NCBI RefSeq assembly: GCF_000424145.1 | Contig: NZ_KE384140.1 | Span: forward strand, 1-64,000 | DNA length: 64,000 nucleotides | Reading direction: 5' to 3' | Source of the DNA: Butyrivibrio sp. AC2005 | Lineage (GTDB): Bacteria > Bacillota > Clostridia > Lachnospirales > Lachnospiraceae | Part shown: piece by piece, positions 1-8,694 of the stretch | Numbering within the stretch: position 1 is the stretch's first letter | How the letters are laid out: each line of letters opens with the position of its first letter | Notes under the pieces: model-generated | What the model was told of the DNA's origin: nothing | Seen by the model: only the letters and a program-made list of their open reading frames with translations | Database searches by the model: none | Position numbers and translations under genes: made by a program

Positions 1-233
1 TTATCTGTGTGCTTGCCTATAGATTATGTACCCTGCTTCGCAAGGAACTTCATCAAAAAGGCATTGACTGCAGCATAGATCAGTGCCTTGAGTCTATGAA
101 TGCGATCAACAGGGTCACCACCTTCTATGGTGATATAGCAAAGCCCAAGAAGATAGAGGCGTTCATCGAAGGTGATGAACTGGCATCACGGATCGAAGAG
201 GTCTACGGACTTCAGCAAAAATACTATAGTTAG
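1..233 (+). CDS. C-terminal part of a probable transposase, cut by the window edge
   Basis: The reading frame is open from the first base (third frame) to a TAG at 231-233, so the gene begins outside the window and only about 75 codons are visible. The visible part starts with a hydrophobic helix (ICVLAYRL), continues with a charged helix and ends in a short tail close to GLQQKYYS. This pattern resembles the extreme C-terminus of IS4/IS1634-type DDE transposases, where a hydrophobic helix carrying the last catalytic acid region precedes a short variable tail. No catalytic residue can be checked here. The family assignment is a recognition call from a short fragment; another DDE transposase family is possible. 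A mobile element beside a polysaccharide locus is a common arrangement. Confidence 0.5.
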   Translation, partial: ICVLAYRLCTLLRKELHQKGIDCSIDQCLESMNAINRVTTFYGDIAKPKKIEAFIEGDELASRIEEVYGLQQKYYS

Positions 234-250
234 GTATACGGCTTGACTTG

Positions 251-282
251 CCTGAAACGCAGATGATTACTGCGTTTCGAGG
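251..282 (+). terminator. Hairpin just after the transposase fragment
   Basis: Bases 251-262 (CCTGAAACGCAG) pair with 270-282 (CTGCGTTTCGAGG) with one bulged base. Only a short, broken T-run follows (CCTTTTAT). It could terminate the transposase transcript or be part of the insertion-sequence end; the sequence does not decide. Confidence 0.4.
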
Positions 283-319
283 CATTAGCCTTTTATAACT
301 TGTAAACTTACGCTAGTAC

Positions 320-353
320 AAAAACAATGCTTATAGTTGTGGCATTGTTTTTT
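320..353. terminator. Intrinsic terminator, possibly bidirectional
   Basis: AAAACAATGC (321-330) pairs perfectly with GCATTGTTTT (342-351), with an 11-base loop, an A-run before and a T-run after. It separates the transposase fragment from the polysaccharide genes. From 354 to 524 the DNA is AT-rich and must hold the promoter of the next gene, but I see no convincing -35/-10 pair. Confidence 0.65.
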
Positions 354-524
354 GTGCGTTATGATGACACTGAAGATTATTATGATAAACGTGAATGATA
401 TTTGTGATTTTGAAAAGTAATACATTATCACATAAATAATATTGTGAAATGGCTGAAATATAGTTTTGGGGTTCCTGGAATCTAGGATGAATGGGAATTT
501 TTTGGTAGAAGTGAGGCGTGAGTA

Positions 525-1691
525 ATGGCTGGCAGCAGTAAGGTAGAACAAACGATTAATAAAAAGATAGATTGGATTGACGTATATAGAGGTCTGGCAA
601 TAATTTTAGTAGTGGTAGGCCATGCAACAGGCAAATTTAATATGATTATTTATCAATTTCATATGGCAGCCTTCTTTATGATATCTGGGTATACCTCAAA
701 ATTAGAACAAAAATCATTTACAAGCGTTTTTATAGAGAAATTTTTTGCGTTGGTAGTTCCATATTTTGGGGTATCCTCAATAGGAATTATTTTTGTGAAA
801 GTATTAGCTCGATTGGGATATTACGATAGACTTTTTCCGAAAGAATATTTGCTTGATATAAAGTCAATGTTTATATGTTTATTCCGGGGAGAATTATATG
901 TTCAGTTTTTAGGGGCCATGTGGTTTTTGATTGCTTTGTTTGGGGCATTCATAGTACAAAAAATAGTTATTGATATTTTAAAGGTGTTCATAAAAAAGTA
1001 TGTAATTATAAGAATGGCAATTTCTTTGTTGCTATATCTGGCAGCGTATTATTTTATTAGAAATGGGATTAGAATAAGGTTGCTATTTATAGATTTGGAT
1101 TTTGTATTATTAGCACAGCTATTTATTTGTTTGGGTGATTGTTCCAGGAGGTTGGTGGCTGTTTGGGATCAGGCAGATAATCGCCGTATATTTTGTGCAT
1201 TTATCTATTTATGCGTTGGCATTTACATATTATATTACTTTGGATTTGTTAAGTGGAATGGTATCGACTATCCAAGTAGATATTTTCATGAGCCATTTAT
1301 AGATTTATTATGTCAGGTAAATGGATCAATTGTTTTATATTTCTTTTCAAGGATAATATGTAGTGTCTCAAAATTGATTAAAAACGCATTGATATATGTA
1401 GGGGGACATACCCAGGGAATTATTTTCTTTCACTTTCTGTTCTTTAAGTTTGTTTTTGTAATATTTAATTATCTGGGTATTATGTCAAATGAGGAGGTAA
1501 TTGGAGCTGTACCGACTCAGGAGATAGGAAACAAATATTGGTTAATAATATCTGCAACATCAATAGTTGGTAGTTTGGTATTATTCTATTTTTTTAGCAA
1601 GGTACCGGTTCTAAGATTTTTGTCAGGGCTTTCAAGGAATAAGTATAAGGCCATTAGCGCTAAAGTCGAGAATTTGTTAGGTAAAAAATAG
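525..1691 (+). CDS. Membrane O-acyltransferase (acyltransferase family 3)
   Basis: 388 residues with about ten hydrophobic segments. The N-terminus has the family signature: DWIDVYRGLAI at residues 16-26 (the family's R-G-hydrophobic region), then VVVGH and the FHMAAFFMISGYT segment, matching the OafA / fucose 4-O-acetylase group (Acyl_transf_3). Such proteins move an acyl group, usually acetyl, from the cytoplasm onto a sugar of a surface glycan. The gene begins the polysaccharide locus, 33 bases before the next gene, with the same AT-rich base use. The ATG at 525 has only a weak purine-rich stretch upstream. The family call is firm; the acceptor sugar is unknown. Confidence 0.85.
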   Translation: MAGSSKVEQTINKKIDWIDVYRGLAIILVVVGHATGKFNMIIYQFHMAAFFMISGYTSKLEQKSFTSVFIEKFFALVVPYFGVSSIGIIFVKVLARLGYYDRLFPKEYLLDIKSMFICLFRGELYVQFLGAMWFLIALFGAFIVQKIVIDILKVFIKKYVIIRMAISLLLYLAAYYFIRNGIRIRLLFIDLDFVLLAQLFICLGDCSRRLVAVWDQADNRRIFCAFIYLCVGIYILYYFGFVKWNGIDYPSRYFHEPFIDLLCQVNGSIVLYFFSRIICSVSKLIKNALIYVGGHTQGIIFFHFLFFKFVFVIFNYLGIMSNEEVIGAVPTQEIGNKYWLIISATSIVGSLVLFYFFSKVPVLRFLSGLSRNKYKAISAKVENLLGKK

Positions 1692-1724
1692 GATATGAAA
1701 CTTAAATAGACATGTGAGGTAATA

Positions 1725-3941
1725 ATGAAATCAGTTTTAAGATGTATTGTACTTAGTGCCGTATCAGCATGGATGCTTTTTTCTGCGTTGGATTTTGTGT
1801 TTTCAGCAGATGGGTTGAAAGATTATTGTATTGTAAATAATAGCTATTTTCCTTATATGGTAATTGAGTTAGGAATAGTAGTTTTATTTCTTCTGGTAGG
1901 GGCAATATGGAGTAATTTGGTAATACCTATATCTGTAATGATTGTCTTTTCATATGTATCTATTTTGTTTTTACCAATTGTATTTGCTATTTTATATGTG
2001 TTAATCACAATTATTGTTGGAGAGTCCATAAACAAGAGGGCTATCAAATTATGTGATAAGGGAAATCTTGAAGTGGATTTTCTTATTGGTGCTATGGTAT
2101 TAACCATTGTCTATGCAGTAATGTCGATGTTCTCTATAGGAGGTTTGAAAAATCTCCGAATAGTGTTTGCTTTTTGTGCTGCATTGGCAATATGTGATAA
2201 CTTTGGCCTCGTTAAAGAAAAATTAAATAAAGTTGGTAAGATTCTTTTGCAAATGCAATGTACTAGAAATAGGTACTTTGTTTTTTCGCTAATGGTGATT
2301 CCAATAATAATACAAATTGGTAGATTAAATAGCTCTATAGATTATGATTCTGCATGGTATGGGCTTAGAGCTCCATATATTTTAGATAATATTAGTGGTA
2401 TATATGATAAAATTCCGTTTACTGCTGTTGTGTACACATACTCTAAGGGATTTGAAACGTATTCACTTCCATTGTCAAGCACTGATTGTTACGCATTTGT
2501 TCCAGCTTTAAATGTGATTTTTACCGTTATGATAATCAGAACAGTATATTCCTTTTGTAAAGAGTTTGTATCAGAAAAAAAATCACTTTTTGCAGCCATA
2601 ATGGTTTCAATAGTTCCGGGGATTATGAATATGTCAACTACTGCTAAGAGTGATACTATGACGCTGATGATACAACTCTTTTTAATGTATTTTTTTGTCT
2701 TATATCTAAGCAGTAGTGATTTTAGGTTTTTGGGGATGACATTTGCTGCGTATATTTACGCACAAACTTTGAAGCCAACTTCTGCTGTGTTTTCAACACT
2801 TATCTTGCTTAGTGTTTTTTATTGTTTGTTACTTGATAAGAAGAATAGAGTAAGGATTAACAATATAGGGATTGTTAGTATACTGTTGGCGTTGACAGAT
2901 TTGGTTTTTATATGGGCGAGAACATATATATTAACAGGTGTTCCTGAGACGCAAGTATGGGGGGGTATATTTAGAAAGATTGGATTTCTTGATAAATATC
3001 CTTTTTCTGTGATAGGGATAAGTTCTCAACCGTTAAGTAGTATATTTAGCATCAGCCAATTGAAAATACTGCTTTTAAATTTATATGATTTTTTAATTGA
3101 TCCTCGGACAGAGAGTGCAATGATAGGGCATATACATGTGGCATGGGGGAGTACGTTTATTACAGGAATAATAATTGTGCTTATTCCTTGTATTGTGTAT
3201 CATTTGTTCAGTGCAAGAAAACGGCAGCTTAAGGAAAGGTTTATTATTTGTGTTTTTATTTTGCAGTTATGTGCATTTATAGGAATAATAATGCTAAGAA
3301 ATTGGCTTGACGGGAATTATTTTATGCTCTTATATGCTTGTGCGATTATTGCAGCGGTAGTAGTAATTAGAGTAGAGAAGAAAAAAGAACGTCAGGTGTT
3401 TGGGTTCTGGTTTGGATGCTTTTATCTGTGCAATATTCTTTTGCTGTTAATAACAAATTGGTCAATGAGTATAAGGTTTACAGAACCGGATTTCCTGAAT
3501 AAGGGCTATTATAATCATCTTGCAGAATTTGAGCAATTTATGAGAGATTCATATAAGTGCGATAGGTTATATAGTGAAATGGCGTCAGATATTCATAATA
3601 AAGTTTTTGCTGTGGGAGATCATATTTCAGGAGCCAGAATACCTTGTGTGGTGGAGGGGGACTTAGATATAGGAGCTTATGGTAACCGACAACTTGCAAC
3701 AAATGGGGAATTTCACAAATATATAGAGTTTGGAGAATTTGATTACATATTTGTATTTTCTAACAGGCTAAGCTATGAGGATGCTTGGTATGATAGCATT
3801 ATTGAACTTTTTGACGCCAGAATGATTTCGAGTGTGGAGGAAGAGAATGGGAATATTCTACTTCGGGTTGGAGAGGCTGACACTGAACAGAGTGAATTAT
3901 TGAAAAGTGAATTTGTAAGAAGTATAGGAAAGGATACTTGA
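1725..3941 (+). CDS. Large polytopic membrane protein, possible GT-C glycosyltransferase
   Basis: 738 residues. The first roughly 580 are mostly hydrophobic with a dozen or more membrane segments; a soluble C-terminal domain of about 150 residues follows. After the first run of membrane helices there is an Asp-rich loop (SIDYDSAWYGLRAPYIL), then a conserved-looking TAKSDT loop. An acidic residue pair in an early extracytoplasmic loop is typical of GT-C enzymes that use lipid-linked sugars, such as GT39/GT83 relatives. I infer, without a firm family match, that it transfers a sugar from a polyprenyl-phosphate carrier. The neighbouring gene encodes a GtrB-type enzyme that could make such a donor, and a GtrA flippase-like protein lies further on. 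The three would form a Gtr-like glycan-decoration set. Confidence 0.6.
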   Translation: MKSVLRCIVLSAVSAWMLFSALDFVFSADGLKDYCIVNNSYFPYMVIELGIVVLFLLVGAIWSNLVIPISVMIVFSYVSILFLPIVFAILYVLITIIVGESINKRAIKLCDKGNLEVDFLIGAMVLTIVYAVMSMFSIGGLKNLRIVFAFCAALAICDNFGLVKEKLNKVGKILLQMQCTRNRYFVFSLMVIPIIIQIGRLNSSIDYDSAWYGLRAPYILDNISGIYDKIPFTAVVYTYSKGFETYSLPLSSTDCYAFVPALNVIFTVMIIRTVYSFCKEFVSEKKSLFAAIMVSIVPGIMNMSTTAKSDTMTLMIQLFLMYFFVLYLSSSDFRFLGMTFAAYIYAQTLKPTSAVFSTLILLSVFYCLLLDKKNRVRINNIGIVSILLALTDLVFIWARTYILTGVPETQVWGGIFRKIGFLDKYPFSVIGISSQPLSSIFSISQLKILLLNLYDFLIDPRTESAMIGHIHVAWGSTFITGIIIVLIPCIVYHLFSARKRQLKERFIICVFILQLCAFIGIIMLRNWLDGNYFMLLYACAIIAAVVVIRVEKKKERQVFGFWFGCFYLCNILLLLITNWSMSIRFTEPDFLNKGYYNHLAEFEQFMRDSYKCDRLYSEMASDIHNKVFAVGDHISGARIPCVVEGDLDIGAYGNRQLATNGEFHKYIEFGEFDYIFVFSNRLSYEDAWYDSIIELFDARMISSVEEENGNILLRVGEADTEQSELLKSEFVRSIGKDT

Positions 3942-4014
3942 TCGAATGTTGGGTTAAGAAATGAAGATGATTAGAGTTGTTATGCTCACAAGATAAGTAG
4001 AAAGAGATTGGAAT

Positions 4015-4980
4015 ATGTCAAACAAGAAAATAATAAGTGTTGTTGTACCAACATATAATGAAATTGAAAATGCAGTTCCTGTGGCAAATGCAATTATAGA
4101 TGAGATTACAACTAATTTGCCGGAATATGAATATGAATTGTTGTTTATTGACAACAACTCTAATGATGGAACTCGTGATGCTATAAGGCAGTTATGCGCA
4201 GAAAATAAGAATATAAAAGCTATTTTTAATTTGAAGAACTTTGGACCGGACAATTCGCCTTACTATGGTATGCTACAAGCTACAGGTGATTGTGTGATTT
4301 TATTCACCGCTGATTTTCAGGATCCTTTAGAAATGATTCATAAGATGGTCAGAGAGTGGGAAAAGGGCTATAAAGTTATTACTGCCATAAAGAAATCCAG
4401 CCAGGAAAGTCCTATAATGAGATTCTTTAGGTCAATATACTATAAGGCTATCAGACAGATTTCAAATACAGATATTATTGAACATTTTACGGGATTTGGT
4501 CTATATGATAGATCATTTATGGATGTATTAAGGACTCTTGATGATCCTATTCCTTTTTTGAGAGGAATAGTAGCAGAGTTTAGTGAGAATAGGCTGGAGA
4601 TGCCGTATGAGCAATTGAAGAGACGTGCAGGCAAAAGCCATATTAAATTCTTCGCTTTGTATGATATTGCAATGAGAAGCATTACTTCTTATACAAAAAT
4701 TGGATTAAGATTAGCTACTTTTGTAGGGTTTATAACAGCTATTTTGTCTTTTATAGTGGCAATTATTTATTTTGTTTATAAGCTTACTCACTGGAATACA
4801 TTTAGTGCCGGTATGGCGCCTGTGACAATAGGAATGTTTTTCCTCGGGGCGGTGCAATTAGCGTTTCTTGGATTGCTGGGTGAGTATGTAATGAGCATTA
4901 ATCTAAGAATTATGAACAGGCCCATCGTTATAGAATCAGAACGTATTAATTTCGATAAGAAGGAAGAATCAGATGTTTAA
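4015..4980 (+). CDS. Family 2 glycosyltransferase, GtrB/DPM1-like
   Basis: 321 residues. Residues 1-230 form a GT-A domain beginning ISVVVPTYNE, with FIDNNSNDGT and the metal-binding DFQD motif (Asp100 to Asp103). Two C-terminal transmembrane segments lie at about 235-260 and 270-300 (GMFFLGAVQLAFLGLLGEYV). That layout is typical of polyprenyl-phosphate glycosyltransferases (GtrB, ArnC, YkoT), which move a nucleotide-activated sugar onto undecaprenyl phosphate at the inner face of the membrane. It overlaps the next gene by 8 bases, so the two are translationally coupled. Likely donor: the nucleotide sugar made by the genes that follow (inference). Flipping would be done by the GtrA protein at 13.4 kb. 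Confidence 0.88.
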   Translation: MSNKKIISVVVPTYNEIENAVPVANAIIDEITTNLPEYEYELLFIDNNSNDGTRDAIRQLCAENKNIKAIFNLKNFGPDNSPYYGMLQATGDCVILFTADFQDPLEMIHKMVREWEKGYKVITAIKKSSQESPIMRFFRSIYYKAIRQISNTDIIEHFTGFGLYDRSFMDVLRTLDDPIPFLRGIVAEFSENRLEMPYEQLKRRAGKSHIKFFALYDIAMRSITSYTKIGLRLATFVGFITAILSFIVAIIYFVYKLTHWNTFSAGMAPVTIGMFFLGAVQLAFLGLLGEYVMSINLRIMNRPIVIESERINFDKKEESDV

Positions 4981-5974
4981 GGATAAGCGGGTTCTTGTAA
5001 TAGGAGCAAGTGGACTCATTGGTAGTAATTTGGTTGAGGAATTACTAAAGCAACAGGCAAATGTAGTTGCAATGGGAAGGAATAAGAATAAGCTGGAAGA
5101 AGTATTTTCATGCTGTGGAAATAAAGAGCGGCTTTCTTATTGCGAGGGTAATATTGTTTTAGGATTAGATTCTGAGCTTGGTTATTTTGATTATGTTTTT
5201 CAGGCTGCAAGTCCTATTTCCGGAGCAGAGATAAAGGCATGTCCAATAGATACGATTGATGCAAATCTTCAAGGAGTTCGTAATTGCCTGGATTATATTA
5301 AGTTTATGCGAGATAAAACAGGAAAAAGTGGAAGACTAATAGTTTTTTCTTCTGCAACTGTCTATGGAAATGCTGATAATAATACCATAAGCTTTAAGGA
5401 AGACAATACAAACAATGGTGAGAATCTTTCTGCACCGGCTATTGCGTATTCTGAATCAAAAAGAATGATAGAAGTGATTGCCGGGGCTTATGTAAAGCAA
5501 TATGATTTGGATGTTTGTATAATAAGACCTAGTTATGTCTACGGATATACTTATAATATGCCTAATACTGCTTTTTATGAATTTATTAAAAAGGCACTTA
5601 ATGGAGAGAATATAGTTATTAATGCTGATAAGATGTCTAAAAGGGATAATATTTATGTAAAGGATGCTGTCAGTGGAATAATTAAGGTCGCCGTTAGTGG
5701 AGCAAAAGGTGAAGCATATAATATCTCAACTAATGGAGAAGGTAATAATTATTTGTCTGCATGTGAGATGGCAGAGATTATTAAAGAGTGTGTATGTACC
5801 GAACTTGATAAAAATATTTCGGTTATTTATTCAAAACAAAAATGTGAAAGTACACCGGGAGTTTTGCTGAACAATGATAAGCTAAAGAATCTTGGATGGG
5901 ATATGAAAACAGATGCCCAAACCGGGATATATGAGACCGTAAAAGAGTATTATGAAAATGAGGTTTTTACATGA
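4973..5974 (+). CDS. NAD-dependent epimerase/dehydratase (extended SDR)
   Basis: 333 residues with an N-terminal Rossmann motif GASGLIG (residues 11-17), an SSATVYG stretch carrying the catalytic Ser/Thr, and the SDR pair Tyr159-x3-Lys163 in AYSESK. The RPSYVYG segment is typical of nucleotide-sugar epimerases and reductases. It probably reduces, epimerises or dehydrates a nucleotide-bound keto sugar. ATG at 4973 lies inside the end of the glycosyltransferase gene, and the next gene starts 4 bases before its stop, so it is part of a tightly coupled operon. In CDP-dideoxyhexose pathways an SDR of this kind makes the final C4 reduction or epimerisation; that role here is inference. Confidence 0.85.
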   Translation: MFKDKRVLVIGASGLIGSNLVEELLKQQANVVAMGRNKNKLEEVFSCCGNKERLSYCEGNIVLGLDSELGYFDYVFQAASPISGAEIKACPIDTIDANLQGVRNCLDYIKFMRDKTGKSGRLIVFSSATVYGNADNNTISFKEDNTNNGENLSAPAIAYSESKRMIEVIAGAYVKQYDLDVCIIRPSYVYGYTYNMPNTAFYEFIKKALNGENIVINADKMSKRDNIYVKDAVSGIIKVAVSGAKGEAYNISTNGEGNNYLSACEMAEIIKECVCTELDKNISVIYSKQKCESTPGVLLNNDKLKNLGWDMKTDAQTGIYETVKEYYENEVFT

Positions 5975-7029
5975 GCTTTGCAAGAAATTTTGACGAGATA
6001 AAAGTATTAGATTGTACACTACGTGATGGTGGATTTGCTTTAGAGGATGCGGATAAGAATGGTATTAAAACGGAAGTGTTTTCTGATATCCAAAGAGATA
6101 TAATAGCTAAACATCTGGTAAAAACTGGAGCCGAGATTATTGAGGTTGGGGCAATAGAGGTATCTGATAAATCAAAAAAAGGGTTTGGGATTTATCAGAC
6201 TATAGAGGATATTTCAGATGTTCTGCCACAGAAGAATGATGAAAATCAGTTATATGCAGCGTTTTATCGTGGCCCGGATATACCTATGGACAGTATACCT
6301 GATTGGAAACCCGGAATGATAGATGCTCCCAGAGTTTGCATTAGATATTCTGAAATAGAGAAGTCGTTGGATTTTTGTGAAGGGTTGTGCAGAAAAGGAT
6401 ATAAGGTTTTTATCCAGCCAATGGTTACTGTAAGATATACTGAGGACCAGTTGGATATGCTTATTGACCGTGCAAACAAGATGGGGGCATACGCTCTTTA
6501 TTTTGTGGACAGTTACGGCTATATGACTTCAAAGGATATAAGCTACTATTTCAAGAAATTTGATTCCGGATTGGATAAAGATATTAGGATAGGCTTTCAT
6601 GCACATAATAACATGGAAATGGCATTTTCTAATGTTATGCATTTTGTCAACAATAGAGGAGACAGAAGAGTAATAATTGATTCCTGTGCAACCGGAATGG
6701 GACAGGGGACAGGTAATGTTCAGTCTGAAGTGGTTATGAATTATTTAAATCATGAATTTGATAAAAACTATGATTTAAATGAGATGTTTGAAGTGTGCGA
6801 TATTGTAAATCAGTTTAACATAGATCAGCTTTGGGGGTATTCTGTTGCCAGATTTATTCCGGCTATTAATAAAACAGCTTATAAATATGCTATGGCATTA
6901 AAGAATAATTATGGATTGAACTTGTCTGAAATACAGAATGTTCTTTCGAAGATGCCTGAAGATTTGAGATATAGGTATACACCTGATAATACTAAAGAGC
7001 TGCTTGAAAGGGTTAAAGGGAATAACTAA
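5971..7029 (+). CDS. HMGL-like (DRE-TIM) aldolase/condensing enzyme
   Basis: 352 residues. The N-terminus has the DRE-TIM metallolyase signature DCTLRDGG (Asp14, Arg18, Asp19). The divalent-metal His-x-His is at 210-212 (GFHAHNN), followed by a SCATGMGQGTGN loop. This places it in the HMG-CoA lyase / homocitrate synthase / 4-hydroxy-2-oxovalerate aldolase superfamily. Members make or break C-C bonds next to a keto acid. It lacks the C-terminal regulatory domain of isopropylmalate synthase and stands apart from any amino-acid operon. It overlaps both neighbours by 1-4 bases, with two TPP enzymes immediately downstream, so it probably supplies or processes a keto acid for glycan synthesis. Substrate unknown. 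Confidence 0.82.
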   Translation: MSFARNFDEIKVLDCTLRDGGFALEDADKNGIKTEVFSDIQRDIIAKHLVKTGAEIIEVGAIEVSDKSKKGFGIYQTIEDISDVLPQKNDENQLYAAFYRGPDIPMDSIPDWKPGMIDAPRVCIRYSEIEKSLDFCEGLCRKGYKVFIQPMVTVRYTEDQLDMLIDRANKMGAYALYFVDSYGYMTSKDISYYFKKFDSGLDKDIRIGFHAHNNMEMAFSNVMHFVNNRGDRRVIIDSCATGMGQGTGNVQSEVVMNYLNHEFDKNYDLNEMFEVCDIVNQFNIDQLWGYSVARFIPAINKTAYKYAMALKNNYGLNLSEIQNVLSKMPEDLRYRYTPDNTKELLERVKGNN

Positions 7030-8684
7030 TGACAGGTGCAGAGTATATTGTAGATGTGATTACTCAAATGGGGACTACTGATGTCTTTGGAATACCCGGT
7101 GCTGTAATATTGGATTTTTTGTATGCTTGCGAGAGTCATCCTGAGATAGAGCCCCATCTTAACTATCATGAACAAATGTCTTCGTATGCTGCTATAGGTT
7201 ATGCAGAGGCTTCAGGTAATCTTGGAGTAGCATATTCTACGAGAGGCCCCGGAGTAGCAAATATGATAACTGCTATAACTGAAGCATATTTTGAATCAGT
7301 AGCAGTTCTTTTTTTAACAGCTCATACTAGTCATGGTAAGTCAAAGCAAAGGTTTTTGACAGATCAGGAAGTGGATTTTACTGAGTCATTAAAACCATTC
7401 TGCAAGCTATCTAAGCGAATCGATACAGTGAGTGAATTAAAAGAAGTGCTTCCGGAGGCATGTAAATTGGCAGTTTCCGGTCGCAGAGGTCCTGTTTTTA
7501 TTGATATAGACACAAAACTGTTTAAGCAGGAGGTGGAGAAAGACTTTATTGAGCTTGATAGCGCCAAAGAGATTACAAGTAAGCTACAGGTGATTGCTGA
7601 GAAACTGAAATTGGCAAAACGGCCAATCATACTTGTCGGAGATGGGGTAAGAAATGCGAATGCATATAACGAAATAGAACAATTTGCGATCAATAATGAT
7701 TTGCCTATTCTTTCCAGCAGAGGAGCTCAGGATATTTTTGCTAAAAGCAGGTGGTACTATGGATATATTGGTAGCCATGGTATTCGTTATAGCAATTTTA
7801 TTCTTTCAAAGGCAGACTTGATTATTAGTTTAGGGAATAGACTTTCGTTTCCTATGGCCTCAAAAAGCTATAAGAGTATATATGAAAACGCGGTAATAAT
7901 CCGTATTGACACGGATGAATATGAGTTGGAAAGAGATATTCCTAATAGCATACCTATTCATGCGGATATACATGATGTTAAGCATGAGATAAAATGTATT
8001 GACGTAATAAAAAATGAAGATTGGATTAAATGCTGTAATACATTAAAGGAACAGCTAAAAGAGGAAGATATAGCAGAAAATGCCAGCATAATAGCTGATT
8101 TTTTGAAGCAAATTGATGAGGATGTTTCATTTGTTTCTGATGTGGGGAATAATGAATTCTGGGTTTCTCGTGCATATGAATTTATTCATCCGAATACATC
8201 GTTGTTTTTCTCTAAATCTTACGGAACTCTGGGAGTAGGAATTGGAAAGGCAATTGGTGTTTACTATGCTTCACATAGACCGGTTATATGTTTCGTGGGA
8301 GATCAGGGATTCCAGTATAATAGTCAGGAAATGCAATTTATATCTCATTGGCAGCTTCCGATTACAATAGTTGTTTTAAATAATAATTGTTCGGCCATGA
8401 TTCGTGATAAGGAATTGCAGAAGTATGATCATGCCATTCATACGACTAAGGAGACAGGCTATTCAACCCCTAAATTTTCGCTTTTGGCTGATGCATATGG
8501 GGTGAAATATATGGAGTTGAATTTAGGTGATAAGGTAAGGTGTGATTTTCACGAGCCTATGCTCATCGAAATGCGTCTGAATCCTGATGAAAGATTGGTA
8601 CCATCATTACCTATAGGTAAATCTTGCCAGGATATGTATCCTGAACTGGATAGAGAAAAGTACAGTAAACTAAACAATTTATAG
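7029..8684 (+). CDS. Acetolactate-synthase-like TPP-dependent enzyme
   Basis: 551 residues, the usual length of the acetolactate synthase/pyruvate oxidase family. The N-terminal PYR domain has the catalytic glutamate at Glu48 (NYHEQ). The C-terminal PP domain has a variant TPP/Mg motif (GDQGFQ instead of GDGxxQ) ending in NNN about 28 residues later. Family members decarboxylate pyruvate or another 2-keto acid and pass the acyl anion to a carbonyl. A known glycan member, YerE, adds a two-carbon unit to a CDP-3,6-dideoxy-4-keto sugar to form branched yersiniose. The CDP-dideoxyhexose genes nearby make a YerE-like role attractive, but it is inference. A true acetolactate synthase is less likely because no ilvN or ilvC is adjacent. 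Confidence 0.8.
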   Translation: MTGAEYIVDVITQMGTTDVFGIPGAVILDFLYACESHPEIEPHLNYHEQMSSYAAIGYAEASGNLGVAYSTRGPGVANMITAITEAYFESVAVLFLTAHTSHGKSKQRFLTDQEVDFTESLKPFCKLSKRIDTVSELKEVLPEACKLAVSGRRGPVFIDIDTKLFKQEVEKDFIELDSAKEITSKLQVIAEKLKLAKRPIILVGDGVRNANAYNEIEQFAINNDLPILSSRGAQDIFAKSRWYYGYIGSHGIRYSNFILSKADLIISLGNRLSFPMASKSYKSIYENAVIIRIDTDEYELERDIPNSIPIHADIHDVKHEIKCIDVIKNEDWIKCCNTLKEQLKEEDIAENASIIADFLKQIDEDVSFVSDVGNNEFWVSRAYEFIHPNTSLFFSKSYGTLGVGIGKAIGVYYASHRPVICFVGDQGFQYNSQEMQFISHWQLPITIVVLNNNCSAMIRDKELQKYDHAIHTTKETGYSTPKFSLLADAYGVKYMELNLGDKVRCDFHEPMLIEMRLNPDERLVPSLPIGKSCQDMYPELDREKYSKLNNL

Positions 8685-8694
8685 AGGAAAAGTC

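Noticed and set aside
7029-8684. Housekeeping acetolactate synthase (ilvB)
   Set aside because: No ilvN, ilvC or other branched-chain genes are adjacent, the TPP motif is altered, and the operon is a sugar-biosynthesis one.
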